A DNA stretch of 64,000 nucleotides from assembly GCF_017377655.1 (NCBI RefSeq), contig NZ_JAFREL010000060.1, positions 3,373-67,372 of the forward strand, written 5' to 3'. This document shows positions 1 through 8,768 of this stretch, piece after piece. A model generated the notes under the pieces. It did not search any database. It had not been told where the DNA came from and was given only the letters and a program-made list of their open reading frames with translations. Source of the stretch: Candidatus Enterococcus ferrettii (GTDB taxonomy: Bacteria > Bacillota > Bacilli > Lactobacillales > Enterococcaceae). The position numbers and the translations under genes were made by a program. How positions within the stretch are numbered: position 1 is the first letter of the stretch; the number at the start of each line of letters is the position of its first letter.

Positions 1-770
1 AATTTGTGGCTTGTGCTTTGCTGAAAGAATATGCGGAAAGCATCAACCCAGAGATGATGATCGGCACAATGATGGCCGACTGCACCGCCTATCCTTACTC
101 TTGCGATCCTAACGACGTGAACTTGGCACTGCGTCGTAATCGAATGCAGTACTTTTACACAGATGTTCAGTTCCAAGGTGAGTACCCTCAGTATGCACTG
201 AACTATTTTACAGAAAATGATGTTCACTTGGAGATTACAGAGGAAGACAAACAAATCTTGAAGGATCATCCAATGGACTATCTGGCTCTTTCTTATTATT
301 ATTCCCAAATGGTGGATTCCACGAAGAATGATATGAATCTATTGTCATTAACACCGAATCCCAACCTGAAAGCTAATCCATGGGGCTGGGCTGTTGATCC
401 GCAGGGGCTGTATAATTCTTTATCACAATACTGGGATCGCTACCACAAATCGATTATCATAGCCGAAAATGGTTTTGGGATGTATGACAAGCTGGAGGAT
501 GGCAAGGTGCATGATGATTACCGAATTTCTTACTTATCAGAGCACATCGCCCAGATGAAACGAGCAATGTACGATGGAGTTGATGTAATTGCCTACTGTG
601 CGTGGGGACCGATTGATATTATCAGCTGCTCTTCAGCACAAATGGAAAAACGCTACGGCTTTATCTATGTGGACTTGGATAATGAAGGCAAGGGCAGCGG
701 CAAACGAATCAAAAAAGACAGCTTTGACTGGTACAAGCAGGTAATCGCTACGAACGGTGAAGAGCTATAA
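1..770 (+). CDS. 6-phospho-beta-glucosidase, GH1 (C-terminal part)
   Basis: The reading frame is open from the window edge, so the true start lies upstream; about 255 C-terminal residues are present, roughly half of a usual 470-480-residue GH1 enzyme. The catalytic nucleophile motif IIIAENGFG is visible (Glu of ENG), followed by the typical WGPIDIIS and KRYGFIYVDLDN segments. The Ser-x-x-Lys-Arg-Tyr stretch near the end is the phosphate-binding signature that separates 6-phospho-beta-glucosidases from plain beta-glucosidases. By family knowledge it hydrolyses PTS-imported phosphorylated beta-glucosides (cellobiose-, arbutin- or salicin-6-P) in the cytoplasm. It is followed by a hairpin terminator and then by a PRD regulator, the normal setting of a bgl/cel-type PTS operon. 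The specific sugar cannot be read from this part. Confidence 0.93.
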   Translation, partial: FVACALLKEYAESINPEMMIGTMMADCTAYPYSCDPNDVNLALRRNRMQYFYTDVQFQGEYPQYALNYFTENDVHLEITEEDKQILKDHPMDYLALSYYYSQMVDSTKNDMNLLSLTPNPNLKANPWGWAVDPQGLYNSLSQYWDRYHKSIIIAENGFGMYDKLEDGKVHDDYRISYLSEHIAQMKRAMYDGVDVIAYCAWGPIDIISCSSAQMEKRYGFIYVDLDNEGKGSGKRIKKDSFDWYKQVIATNGEEL

Positions 771-776
771 CAAATC

Positions 777-809
777 GAAAAGTTGGTCACATTGGCCAAC
801 TTTTCTTTG
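777..809 (+). terminator. Rho-independent terminator after the glucosidase
   Basis: A perfect 10-bp inverted repeat (GAAAAGTTGG, 777-786, with CCAACTTTTC, 796-805) encloses a 9-nt loop and is followed by T residues. It sits directly after the glucosidase stop codon and ends just before the regulator's ribosome binding site. Part of it can be misread as a TTG-initiated extension of the next gene. Confidence 0.8.
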
Positions 810-824
810 AATAGGGGTGAGAGA

Positions 825-2723
825 ATGCTGACGGAAAAAGAAAAGGAATTAGTTGGATTTTTAGAGAAAAAGCAGACACAATGGGTTACCTCCAGGGAAC
901 TAGCCGCTTTTTGCCAATGTACAACCCGAACCATTCGCAACCGTGTCGCAAAAATTAATCAGCAAACACCAGAACTTATTTTAACCAGTCATTTAGGTTA
1001 TCAGCTGAACCCCGCTATAGCGATTGCCGAGGAAGGTGTAGAGGATCGGAAATCTCGTATCTTTCTTGAACTTTTGAAGCATTCTTCTGACGGTGTGGAT
1101 GTCTTTGATCTGGCCGAGAAACTGTTTGTTTCAGAATCCACGTTGAAGAATGATATTCAGCAGTTAAAAAAAGAGATTACCAATGATGCTATTCAAATTG
1201 TTTTTGAACAAGATTTTGTTAAGCTGACCGGACCAGAGCGGGCCAAGCGCCGTTATTTGATTTCTTTGCTGTATAACGAAAGTGATCTGCAAGAAAAACT
1301 AAAGCACAGTATTCAGCAGATGATTGGCTACATTTCTTTAGATGAACTGCAGGAGACCATTAAAAAGACACTTTCAGCCCATGAGATTCAAATTAATCAA
1401 TACTCACTGAACAATATCGTTTTGCACTATGCTATTAGTATTGAACGAATTCGTCAGGGACACAGCCTGAATATTGGACCGAGTATTCCGCAATTACAAG
1501 AAAAGCCGGAATTCTTATTGGCTGAAGAAATTGGAGATTCTCTGGCGCAGCAATACGATATCCACTTCTCAAAAATAGAATTGGAGCAGCTGTCGCTTTT
1601 GTTTATTGGTATGCAAAATGAAACTTTAACTAAAGAAGATAATCAGCAGCTTTCTGCTTTTGTCGATCAAAGAATTATCAATGTCCTACAAGAAGTTTTA
1701 GCTGAAGTGGAGCAGACGTATCTAGTGGAGCTGCATGAAGAGGAATTTTTTACTAAGCTGGCAATTCATATTCAAAGCTTGTATTATCGCTCCCACTACG
1801 AAACCTTCACACGAAACAGCAGTTTGCTGGATATTAAAACGGCATATCCCTTGACCTACGATTTGGCAGTGTATATATCTTCACTGATTCAGGAACGGTT
1901 AGATATTTGGTTTAATGAGGATGAAATTTCTTTTATTGCGCTGCACATTGGCGCATTTTTGGAAACCAAGAAACGTCATCAAAATCAAATTGTTATTCAT
2001 CTGATTGTCAATGATTATCATGACATTGGCCAGAAGTTAAGCAAACAAATTCAAGAAAAATTTAGTGACAGTGCCGTAGTGTTATTAAACAAGCGCCAGC
2101 TTGAGAATTTACAGACCTGTGACTTGCTGCTGACAACAGATCGCAAGATAGCTTCGGCGTATGCGGGCTCGGTTTTTATCCATCCTTTTTTAACCACAAA
2201 AGATATTAAAAAGATTGAGAATCGAATAGAGGCAGTCAAATCACAAAGAGAAAAGAAACGGATGTATCAAGCAATTGACGCGTATATTTTGCCGGAATTA
2301 TATTTTAATCAAATTGATCCTTCTGAATTAAATCCTGAAGAGATTCGGCATCAACTGAATCAACGCATGGTAGATGTTGGTTTTGTGGACGACTATTTTC
2401 TTCAACGAGTAGAAAAGCGGGAACGGATGTCGCCTACCAGCTTTCCTTCTGGAATTGCCGTTCCTCACTCAATCGAGCTGGAAGCCAAGAAAAGCGGGGT
2501 AGCTATTATGACCTTGCAGGAGCCGTTGGTCTGGGCAAATTACCCAGTGAAGCTAGTGGCCTTTATTGCGATTAACAAGGAAGAAGCCAATACCTTCAAT
2601 GATTTCTTCGAGAAGTTTATTGAGATCGTTTCGGAACCTGTGAACACTAAGCAGTTGAGTATGAGTGAGGACTATGATGAATTTATTTTGAAATTAAAAA
2701 TGATGGTTGAAGCGGATGAATAA
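825..2723 (+). CDS. PRD-containing transcriptional regulator with EIIA domain (BglG/LicR type)
   Basis: A 632-residue sugar regulator. I chose the ATG at 825, which has an AGGGGTGAG ribosome binding site, over an upstream TTG inside the terminator hairpin. Visible parts in order: winged HTH (about 5-65, TTRTIRNRV recognition helix), second Mga-like HTH (about 75-135), PRD1 (about 165-270), PRD2 (about 285-390, with HIQSL and ALHIGAF histidines), a short EIIB-like region (about 395-475) and a C-terminal fructose/mannitol-type EIIA (about 490-630, VPHS active-site His). This is the architecture of LicR/MtlR-type activators whose activity is set by PTS phosphorylation. It probably controls the adjacent beta-glucoside genes; that link is inferred from position only. 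Confidence 0.9.
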   Translation: MLTEKEKELVGFLEKKQTQWVTSRELAAFCQCTTRTIRNRVAKINQQTPELILTSHLGYQLNPAIAIAEEGVEDRKSRIFLELLKHSSDGVDVFDLAEKLFVSESTLKNDIQQLKKEITNDAIQIVFEQDFVKLTGPERAKRRYLISLLYNESDLQEKLKHSIQQMIGYISLDELQETIKKTLSAHEIQINQYSLNNIVLHYAISIERIRQGHSLNIGPSIPQLQEKPEFLLAEEIGDSLAQQYDIHFSKIELEQLSLLFIGMQNETLTKEDNQQLSAFVDQRIINVLQEVLAEVEQTYLVELHEEEFFTKLAIHIQSLYYRSHYETFTRNSSLLDIKTAYPLTYDLAVYISSLIQERLDIWFNEDEISFIALHIGAFLETKKRHQNQIVIHLIVNDYHDIGQKLSKQIQEKFSDSAVVLLNKRQLENLQTCDLLLTTDRKIASAYAGSVFIHPFLTTKDIKKIENRIEAVKSQREKKRMYQAIDAYILPELYFNQIDPSELNPEEIRHQLNQRMVDVGFVDDYFLQRVEKRERMSPTSFPSGIAVPHSIELEAKKSGVAIMTLQEPLVWANYPVKLVAFIAINKEEANTFNDFFEKFIEIVSEPVNTKQLSMSEDYDEFILKLKMMVEADE

Positions 2724-3297
2724 AATGGGACGTATTGTTCAGGTTTGTATGGGCACGGTCCTGATGGGTCTAGGTATACAGGTAATTGTTACTGCAGGTC
2801 AGGGAATGGATTCGGTAAGTACGTTGATCAGTGGGTTGATGCAGCATACGAGTATTCCCTTTGGCCGTTGGAGCCAGATTATCAGCCTACTATTTTTAGG
2901 AGTCAGCTTTTTATATAATCGGAAAATGCTGGGAATTGGCAGTGTGATTAATACTTTGTTAGTAGGGGAGACAATTCGTTGGGTACAGCCGCTTATAGAG
3001 CGTGTCGAATGGCTGCACGGTCAGCTAATTGTTTCCTTCTTCGGTTTTCTGATCATGGCTGCTGGTACGGCTTTGTATTTAGCCGCTGATTTAGGCTCAG
3101 GACCTTTAGAGGGCATGATGTTTTGTGTCTGCAGTTTGCTAAAGGTTTCGTTGCAGCGAGGAAGAGTTTTATTGGACTTTCTGATTGTCTTAGTCGGTTT
3201 GCTTCTAGGAAGCTTTGTTGGCTGGGGCACGTTATTTGCGATCTTTTTGCTAGGGCCTACGATTCAGTTGTTTCTGAATCTAGGAAAGAGAGGCTAG
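2716..3297 (+). CDS. YczE/YyaS/YitT-family integral membrane protein
   Basis: About 193 residues with five or six hydrophobic segments and the features of the YczE/YyaS group: an N-terminal GLGIQV segment with a small-residue GMDSVSTLISG stretch, and a repeat of it around LYLAADLGSGPLEGMM. The two similar halves suggest an internal duplication. The gene overlaps the end of the PRD regulator; ATG codons at 2716 and 2725 and a TTG at 2707 are all possible starts and none has a good ribosome binding site, which fits translational coupling. No biochemical function is established for this family. Co-transcription with the regulator is likely. Confidence 0.75.
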   Translation: MNKMGRIVQVCMGTVLMGLGIQVIVTAGQGMDSVSTLISGLMQHTSIPFGRWSQIISLLFLGVSFLYNRKMLGIGSVINTLLVGETIRWVQPLIERVEWLHGQLIVSFFGFLIMAAGTALYLAADLGSGPLEGMMFCVCSLLKVSLQRGRVLLDFLIVLVGLLLGSFVGWGTLFAIFLLGPTIQLFLNLGKRG

Positions 3298-3299
3298 AA

Positions 3300-3533
3300 T
3301 TTTTCAGCATAACTAGCAAGTGTAGTGAAAAATCGGAAAGAATAAAAAGGCTTTATTACCCGATAAAAAATCGGAAAGAGGCAGGATTATCAAAAGTGTC
3401 TTGGATTGATGTTGGAATGTTACGAGGTGTGTCGAAACTTGATAACGATATAATATTCAAATATGTGGGCAAGTTAATCTATGACGACATAAGCAATCTA
3501 AACGAATTTATAAGCAAATTGAACAAGATTTAA
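3300..3533 (+). pseudogene. Degenerate ORF, possibly PemK/MazF-like toxin remnant
   Basis: Directly after the YczE-type gene there is an open frame without a credible start codon, encoding about 77 residues. Its segments YYPIKNRKEAGLSKVSWIDV, KYVGKLIYDD and a final NEFISKLNKI look like a genuine protein C-terminus rather than random sequence, and resemble from memory the C-terminal half of PemK/MazF-like toxins. No antitoxin and no ribosome binding site are visible. I read it as the 3' remnant of a lost gene; the family assignment is weak. Confidence 0.35.
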
Positions 3534-3670
3534 ATATAGAAGAAAAAACATGCAATCTGTCTTTTGAGAAAGTGGTGATACAGGATTTTTCTTGTTCCTG
3601 AATTAGCTAAACTATTATGTAGATCAGCTTAATGAACTCATGCTAACTAACATCTTAGGGTTTTACTAGG

Positions 3671-3714
3671 TATATCGTAAAAACTCAAATTTTCTGGGAG
3701 GTTCTTACGATATA
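3671..3714. repeat. 10-bp inverted repeat
   Basis: TATATCGTAA (3671-3680) and its exact complement TTACGATATA (3705-3714) are separated by 24 nt containing a GGGAGG stretch. There is no T-tract, so it is not a standard terminator. It lies in the 260-nt gap between the decayed ORF and the adhE terminator, where I see no gene. Confidence 0.5.
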
Positions 3715-3742
3715 GCTTTAAATTCACTTAGCTCACCAATTT

Positions 3743-3784
3743 AAAAAGCCGAACCATCTTCAAAACTAGAAGGCAGTTCGGCTA
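3743..3784 (-). terminator. adhE: Terminator of the left adhE copy
   Basis: AGCCGAAC (3747-3754) pairs with GTTCGGCT (3776-3783), with an additional CTTC/GAAG pairing inside. On the minus strand the hairpin is followed by a run of five T residues. It lies 10 nt beyond the adhE stop codon. Confidence 0.85.
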
Positions 3785-3793
3785 TTCATATTC

Positions 3794-6397
3794 TTATTGT
3801 TTATAGTCGAAGCAGGTCACGATGATTTCTTTCAACTCGCTGATCAGAGGTTCTTTTGGATTAGCGGTTGTACATTGGTCTTCGTAAGCCAGTTCAGCCA
3901 TGCGATCTGCAGTAGCATCCAAGACTTCTTGTGTTACCCCTTGGGCTTTCAGATTCATTTCAATGCCTACGGTTACACCTAAGTTGTAGATTGCTGAGAT
4001 TAGCGCTTCAACCAATTCAGCAGTTGTATTTCCTCTCAAGCCTAAGAATCTAGCAATATCAGCATAGTCTGTATCCGCCCGGAAGTAGTCATATTTAGGG
4101 AACATCGCATGCTTTTGTGGATCCTTCGCATTGTAGCGAATAATATGCGGCAACAGAATTGCGTTGGTACGTCCGTGAGGGATACCATATTCTCCACCGA
4201 TCTTATGAGCGACAGAGTGACAAATTCCTAAGAAAGCATTAGCAAATGCCATACCCGCCATTGCAGAGGCATTATGCATTTTTTCCCGAGCTTCTGGATC
4301 GGCTGTTTTGACTGATTTTTCAAGATATTCAAAGACGATCTTAATTGCTTGTAAGCTTAATCCGCGTGTATAGTCAGATGCCATAACTGATACATAAGAC
4401 TCAATTGCGTGCGTTAATACGTCCATACCAGTATCGGCTGTAATTGATGCTGGAACAGTTACAACAAACTGTGGATCAATGATTGCCACGTCTGGTGTTA
4501 ATGCGTAATCTGCTAATGGATATTTTACATGTGTTTCACTATCTGTGATAACAGCAAATGGCGTTACCTCGGCACCAGTACCAGAAGTTGTTGGAATACA
4601 AACCAGCTGAGACTTCTCAGGTTTCTTAATTCCGTAAGTCCGTTTACGGATATCCAAGAATTTTTGTTTTGCACCGAAGAAGGAAGTATCTGGGTGCTCA
4701 TAGAACATCCACATGCCCTTCGCTGCATCCATAGCCGAGCCGCCGCCCAGACCGATAATCGTATCTGGCTGGAAGTCGACGATTCGTTCCAATCCTTTGT
4801 ATACCGTATTAGTAGAAGGATTTGGTTCAACGTCTGAGAACACTTCAACCTTCACATCATTGTCACGACGATTCAACACTTCAGTTACAATATCTGCATA
4901 ACCGAATTGAACCATACCTGGATCACAAACGATCATAATGCGAGAAACCTTCTCCATTTTTGTTAAATACAACAGAGAGTTCTTTTCAAAGAAAACCTTC
5001 GGTGGTAATCTAAACCATTGCATATTTTTTCTCCGTTTCGCTACTGTTTTGACGTTTAATAAATCAGGTGCTGATACGTTATGAGAAACTGAGTTTTTAC
5101 CGTAAGATCCACAACCAAGAGTTAATGATGGAATCAATTCGTTGTAAATATCACCGATACCACCTTCTGAAGATGGTGTATTTACTAAGATACGGCAAGC
5201 CTTCATCCGCATACCGAATTCTAATTGCAAGTCTTCATCTTCTGTATGGATAACCGCCGTATGGCCTAAACCACCTAAATCTAACATTGCTTCACAAAGA
5301 TCGAAGCCGTGTTCAGCGTTATTGGACTTAACCATTGCTAAAACCGGAGAAAGTTTTTCACGAGATAATGGATAATCCGCGCCAACGCCATCTAATTCAG
5401 CGATTAACATCTTCGTCCCCTCTGGAACTTTAATGCCCGCTCTTTCAGCAATTGTAATCGCAGAAAGACCAACAACTGCAGGGTTAACGGCATATTTGCC
5501 TTCGTTCATTACAGCTGCTTCTAATTTTTTTAATTCGGATTTCTTAACGATATACGCTTGATGTGCTTCGAATTCTCTCTTCACTTCGTCATAGATTTCT
5601 TTGTCAACGATGACTGCTTGCTCAGAAGCACAAATCATCCCGCTGTCAAAAGTTTTTGAAAGGAACAGGTCATTGACTGCACGCTTAATTAACGCTGTTT
5701 TTTCGATGTAGGCAGGTACGTTACCAGGTCCCACACCTAAAGCAGGTTTACCAGTTGAGTATGCAGATTTTACCATTGCACCACCACCTGTTGCTAAGAC
5801 GATGGCTACGCCTGGATGATTCATCAAGCCTTGTGTTGCGTCTAAGGATGGCGTTTCAATCCATTGAACACAGTTTTCAGGAGCGCCCGCCGCTACTGCT
5901 GCGTCACGAACGATGCGTGCAGCTTCAGCTGAACATTTTTGAGCACTTGGATGGAAAGCAAAAATAATCGGATTTCGAGTTTTGATAGCAATTAATGATT
6001 TGAATACAGTTGTAGATGTTGGATTGGTTGTAGGAGTAACCCCACAGATAACGCCGACAGGCTCTGCAATTTGGATCAAATGACGTTGCTTGTCTTCATG
6101 GATAACGCCAACGGTTTTATCATGCTTGATGTTGTTCCAGATGTATTCTGAAGCGTACATGTTTTTGATCGCTTTATCTTCAACAATACCGCGACCAGTT
6201 TCTTCAACAGCCATTTTAGCTAGCAGCATATGCTTATCTAAAGCAGCCATAGCCATTTCGTGAACAACGTGATCGACCTGTTCTTGTGTAAAACTTTTCA
6301 TAGCCTTTAAAGCAGCATTCCCTTTAGCAGCTAAGTCGTCAATCATTTGCTCCACATTGATTGTTTCTTTTTGCTCTTTTTCCGCTGATTTAACCAT
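3794..6397 (-). CDS. adhE: Bifunctional acetaldehyde/alcohol dehydrogenase, copy 1
   Basis: An 867-residue AdhE, exactly the length of the second copy. The start at 6397 has a perfect AGGAGGAAACAA ribosome binding site; an 11-residue upstream extension is spurious. The N-terminal CoA-dependent acetaldehyde dehydrogenase half shows the catalytic Cys in GMICASEQ. The C-terminal iron alcohol dehydrogenase half shows [11 protein letters not shown] and the iron ligands in [13 protein letters not shown] and [20 protein letters not shown]. It reduces acetyl-CoA to ethanol in two NADH-using steps and forms spirosomes in the cytoplasm. It differs from copy 2 in several places, for example [11 protein letters not shown] where copy 2 and most AdhE proteins have GGPGMVKSAYS. 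A cre box sits in its upstream region. Confidence 0.97.
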   Translation of the reverse strand: MVKSAEKEQKETINVEQMIDDLAAKGNAALKAMKSFTQEQVDHVVHEMAMAALDKHMLLAKMAVEETGRGIVEDKAIKNMYASEYIWNNIKHDKTVGVIHEDKQRHLIQIAEPVGVICGVTPTTNPTSTTVFKSLIAIKTRNPIIFAFHPSAQKCSAEAARIVRDAAVAAGAPENCVQWIETPSLDATQGLMNHPGVAIVLATGGGAMVKSAYSTGKPALGVGPGNVPAYIEKTALIKRAVNDLFLSKTFDSGMICASEQAVIVDKEIYDEVKREFEAHQAYIVKKSELKKLEAAVMNEGKYAVNPAVVGLSAITIAERAGIKVPEGTKMLIAELDGVGADYPLSREKLSPVLAMVKSNNAEHGFDLCEAMLDLGGLGHTAVIHTEDEDLQLEFGMRMKACRILVNTPSSEGGIGDIYNELIPSLTLGCGSYGKNSVSHNVSAPDLLNVKTVAKRRKNMQWFRLPPKVFFEKNSLLYLTKMEKVSRIMIVCDPGMVQFGYADIVTEVLNRRDNDVKVEVFSDVEPNPSTNTVYKGLERIVDFQPDTIIGLGGGSAMDAAKGMWMFYEHPDTSFFGAKQKFLDIRKRTYGIKKPEKSQLVCIPTTSGTGAEVTPFAVITDSETHVKYPLADYALTPDVAIIDPQFVVTVPASITADTGMDVLTHAIESYVSVMASDYTRGLSLQAIKIVFEYLEKSVKTADPEAREKMHNASAMAGMAFANAFLGICHSVAHKIGGEYGIPHGRTNAILLPHIIRYNAKDPQKHAMFPKYDYFRADTDYADIARFLGLRGNTTAELVEALISAIYNLGVTVGIEMNLKAQGVTQEVLDATADRMAELAYEDQCTTANPKEPLISELKEIIVTCFDYKQ

Positions 6398-6454
6398 TTG
6401 TTTCCTCCTAAACGAATATTTTATTCCCATTCATCATAGGCCAACAACTGGCTA

Positions 6455-6469
6455 TTGTAAACGGTTTCT
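6455..6469 (-). promoter_or_regulatory. cre box (CcpA site) upstream of adhE copy 1
   Basis: TTGTAAACGGTTTCT fits the consensus WTGNAANCGNWNNCW at every fixed position. It lies about 60-70 nt before the start codon of the minus-strand adhE, so CcpA could block its transcription. The other adhE copy shows no such box in its promoter. Confidence 0.65.
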
Positions 6470-6820
6470 TTATATATTTTTATTTTCACAATCATTCTAA
6501 AATTATGAAATAACAATCCTGTACTCATCAAATTTTGGTTATTTTTTTACCATTAACTTTTGAAAAAGCGTAACGGCCATTGTCCGATGTCCATCTTTGA
6601 CTCGGCTTGTGAAATTAATATAATTGTTTCGAATTTGGTTCCTTAAAAACTTTTTCATTTCCCAAAGAGTTTATGAAAATAGTAACAAGCGGATAAATTA
6701 GATTTTAATGATAAATACTGACGTGAATATGAAAAATGACCTCATTTTATCTACAATTGTTTGAGAACAAAGATCCTTTTTTTTAAAATCTCAACAAGAG
6801 CTTAAACAGCCTTTATAAAG

Positions 6821-6849
6821 TTGCAAAAGGTCGTCAAAACCAGTATGAT
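6821..6849 (+). promoter_or_regulatory. Predicted tgt-yajC promoter
   Basis: TTGCAA (6821-6826) and TATGAT (6844-6849) are separated by exactly 17 nt, a good match to a sigma-A promoter. It is the nearest one to the tgt start. Confidence 0.6.
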
Positions 6850-6895
6850 GATACAAGTTGTTCGTTCATACATAGCAAGGAAAGTAGGAAGATAA

Positions 6896-8041
<1,146 letters not shown>

Positions 8042-8121
8042 AAAATAGTGCAAACCACTAGTTTAAGTCTGTTATCTTTGTTACAGTATTTAGTGACTAT
8101 TAGAATGTGAGGGGAATAAAC

Positions 8122-8466
8122 ATGGGAAGCTTTCCAATGATAATTTTACTAGTTGTGATGATTGGTATGTTCTTTATGATGAATCGCAACCAAAAGAAAC
8201 AACAGCAAGAACGTCAGAATTTATTAGATGCAATGAAGCCAGGCGACAGTGTCGTAACTATCGGCGGCTTGCACGGAGTCATTTCTGAAATGAACAGCAC
8301 TGAAAAAACAGTTACTTTAGACTGCGAAGGCATTTTCTTAGTGTTTGATCGTGCATCGATCCGTACTGTGAAGTCAGCAGCTCCAATAAATCCAGCACCA
8401 GTTGAAACAACTGAAGCAGTTATTGAACCTGAAGTAACACCAGAACCAACTGATAAAGAAGAATAG
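8122..8466 (+). CDS. yajC: Preprotein translocase subunit YajC
   Basis: 114 residues: a very short N-terminus, one membrane helix (about residues 3-20, IILLVVMIGMFFMM), the basic stretch RNQKKQQQERQ, then the typical YajC core DAMKPGDSVVTIGGLHGVI and an acidic, proline-rich tail. I placed the start at the ATG at 8122, which follows GAGGGG; a GTG 15 nt upstream overlaps that site. YajC is an accessory component associated with the SecYEG/SecDF translocon. It shares a promoter with tgt and ends in a strong terminator. Confidence 0.95.
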   Translation: MGSFPMIILLVVMIGMFFMMNRNQKKQQQERQNLLDAMKPGDSVVTIGGLHGVISEMNSTEKTVTLDCEGIFLVFDRASIRTVKSAAPINPAPVETTEAVIEPEVTPEPTDKEE

Positions 8467-8477
8467 TTCTTTTGTTA

Positions 8478-8522
8478 AAGAAGGCTGAAGTAAGCTTAAT
8501 GTTTACTTTCAGCCTTTTTTTG
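8478..8522 (+). terminator. Terminator after yajC
   Basis: AAGGCTGAAGTAA pairs imperfectly with TTTACTTTCAGCCTT and is followed by seven T residues. Confidence 0.85.
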
Positions 8523-8665
8523 GTTCTTTTTAGCTAATGATTAGCCATTTTTGTGAAACTTCGAATTAAATAATACTCGTCATTTTAACTGGAGCATGAT
8601 TTATAAAATTTTAGAAATTGCTACAAAAGGTGCGATAGCAGGCACATTTGTTAAAGAATATAAAG

Positions 8666-8683
8666 GTGTGAAAAAAATCACAA
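8666..8683. promoter_or_regulatory. Rex-like operator 1 of adhE copy 2
   Basis: TGTGA and TCACA arms separated by six A residues (8667-8682), close to the Rex consensus TTGTGAAnnnnTTCACAA. It ends 8 nt upstream of the -35 hexamer. Rex is the NADH-sensing repressor that commonly controls adhE in Firmicutes. Confidence 0.7.
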
Positions 8684-8690
8684 AAAACTA

Positions 8691-8719
8691 TTTACAAATC
8701 TCTGCCTGTGTTGTATGAT
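8691..8719 (+). promoter_or_regulatory. Promoter of adhE copy 2
   Basis: TTTACA (8691-8696) and TATGAT (8714-8719) with a 17-nt spacer, lying between two Rex-like boxes. Confidence 0.7.
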
Positions 8720-8723
8720 TGGA

Positions 8724-8741
8724 ATGTGAAAAAATTAACAA
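8724..8741. promoter_or_regulatory. Rex-like operator 2 of adhE copy 2
   Basis: ATGTGAAAAAATTAACAA is one base from a good Rex palindrome (TTAACA for TTCACA). It covers the predicted transcription start, so binding would block initiation. Confidence 0.6.
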
Positions 8742-8768
8742 ATAATTTATGTTATTAGGAGGACTCAC

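Larger units (their letters stand above)
6398..6895. other. 498-nt divergent regulatory region between adhE copy 1 and tgt
   Basis: No coding potential. It is AT-rich and carries the minus-strand leader and cre box of adhE copy 1 and, on the plus side, the tgt promoter. One TTGTGA half-site facing adhE (complement of TCACAA near 6486-6491) could be half of a Rex box, but I see no second half. The stretch 6560-6800 shows nothing I can name. Confidence 0.6.
8467..8768. other. 302-nt intergenic region before adhE copy 2
   Basis: It holds the yajC terminator (about 8478-8522), then about 130 nt without recognisable signals, then two Rex-like operators around a sigma-A promoter. No small ORF with a ribosome binding site is visible. 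Confidence 0.6.

Noticed and set aside
783..824. Upstream TTG extension of the PRD regulator
   Set aside because: The extension lies within the terminator hairpin; the ATG at 825 has a good ribosome binding site and normal family N-terminus.
6398..6430. N-terminal extension of AdhE copy 1
   Set aside because: The start at 6397 has a perfect AGGAGG site and gives the same length as copy 2.
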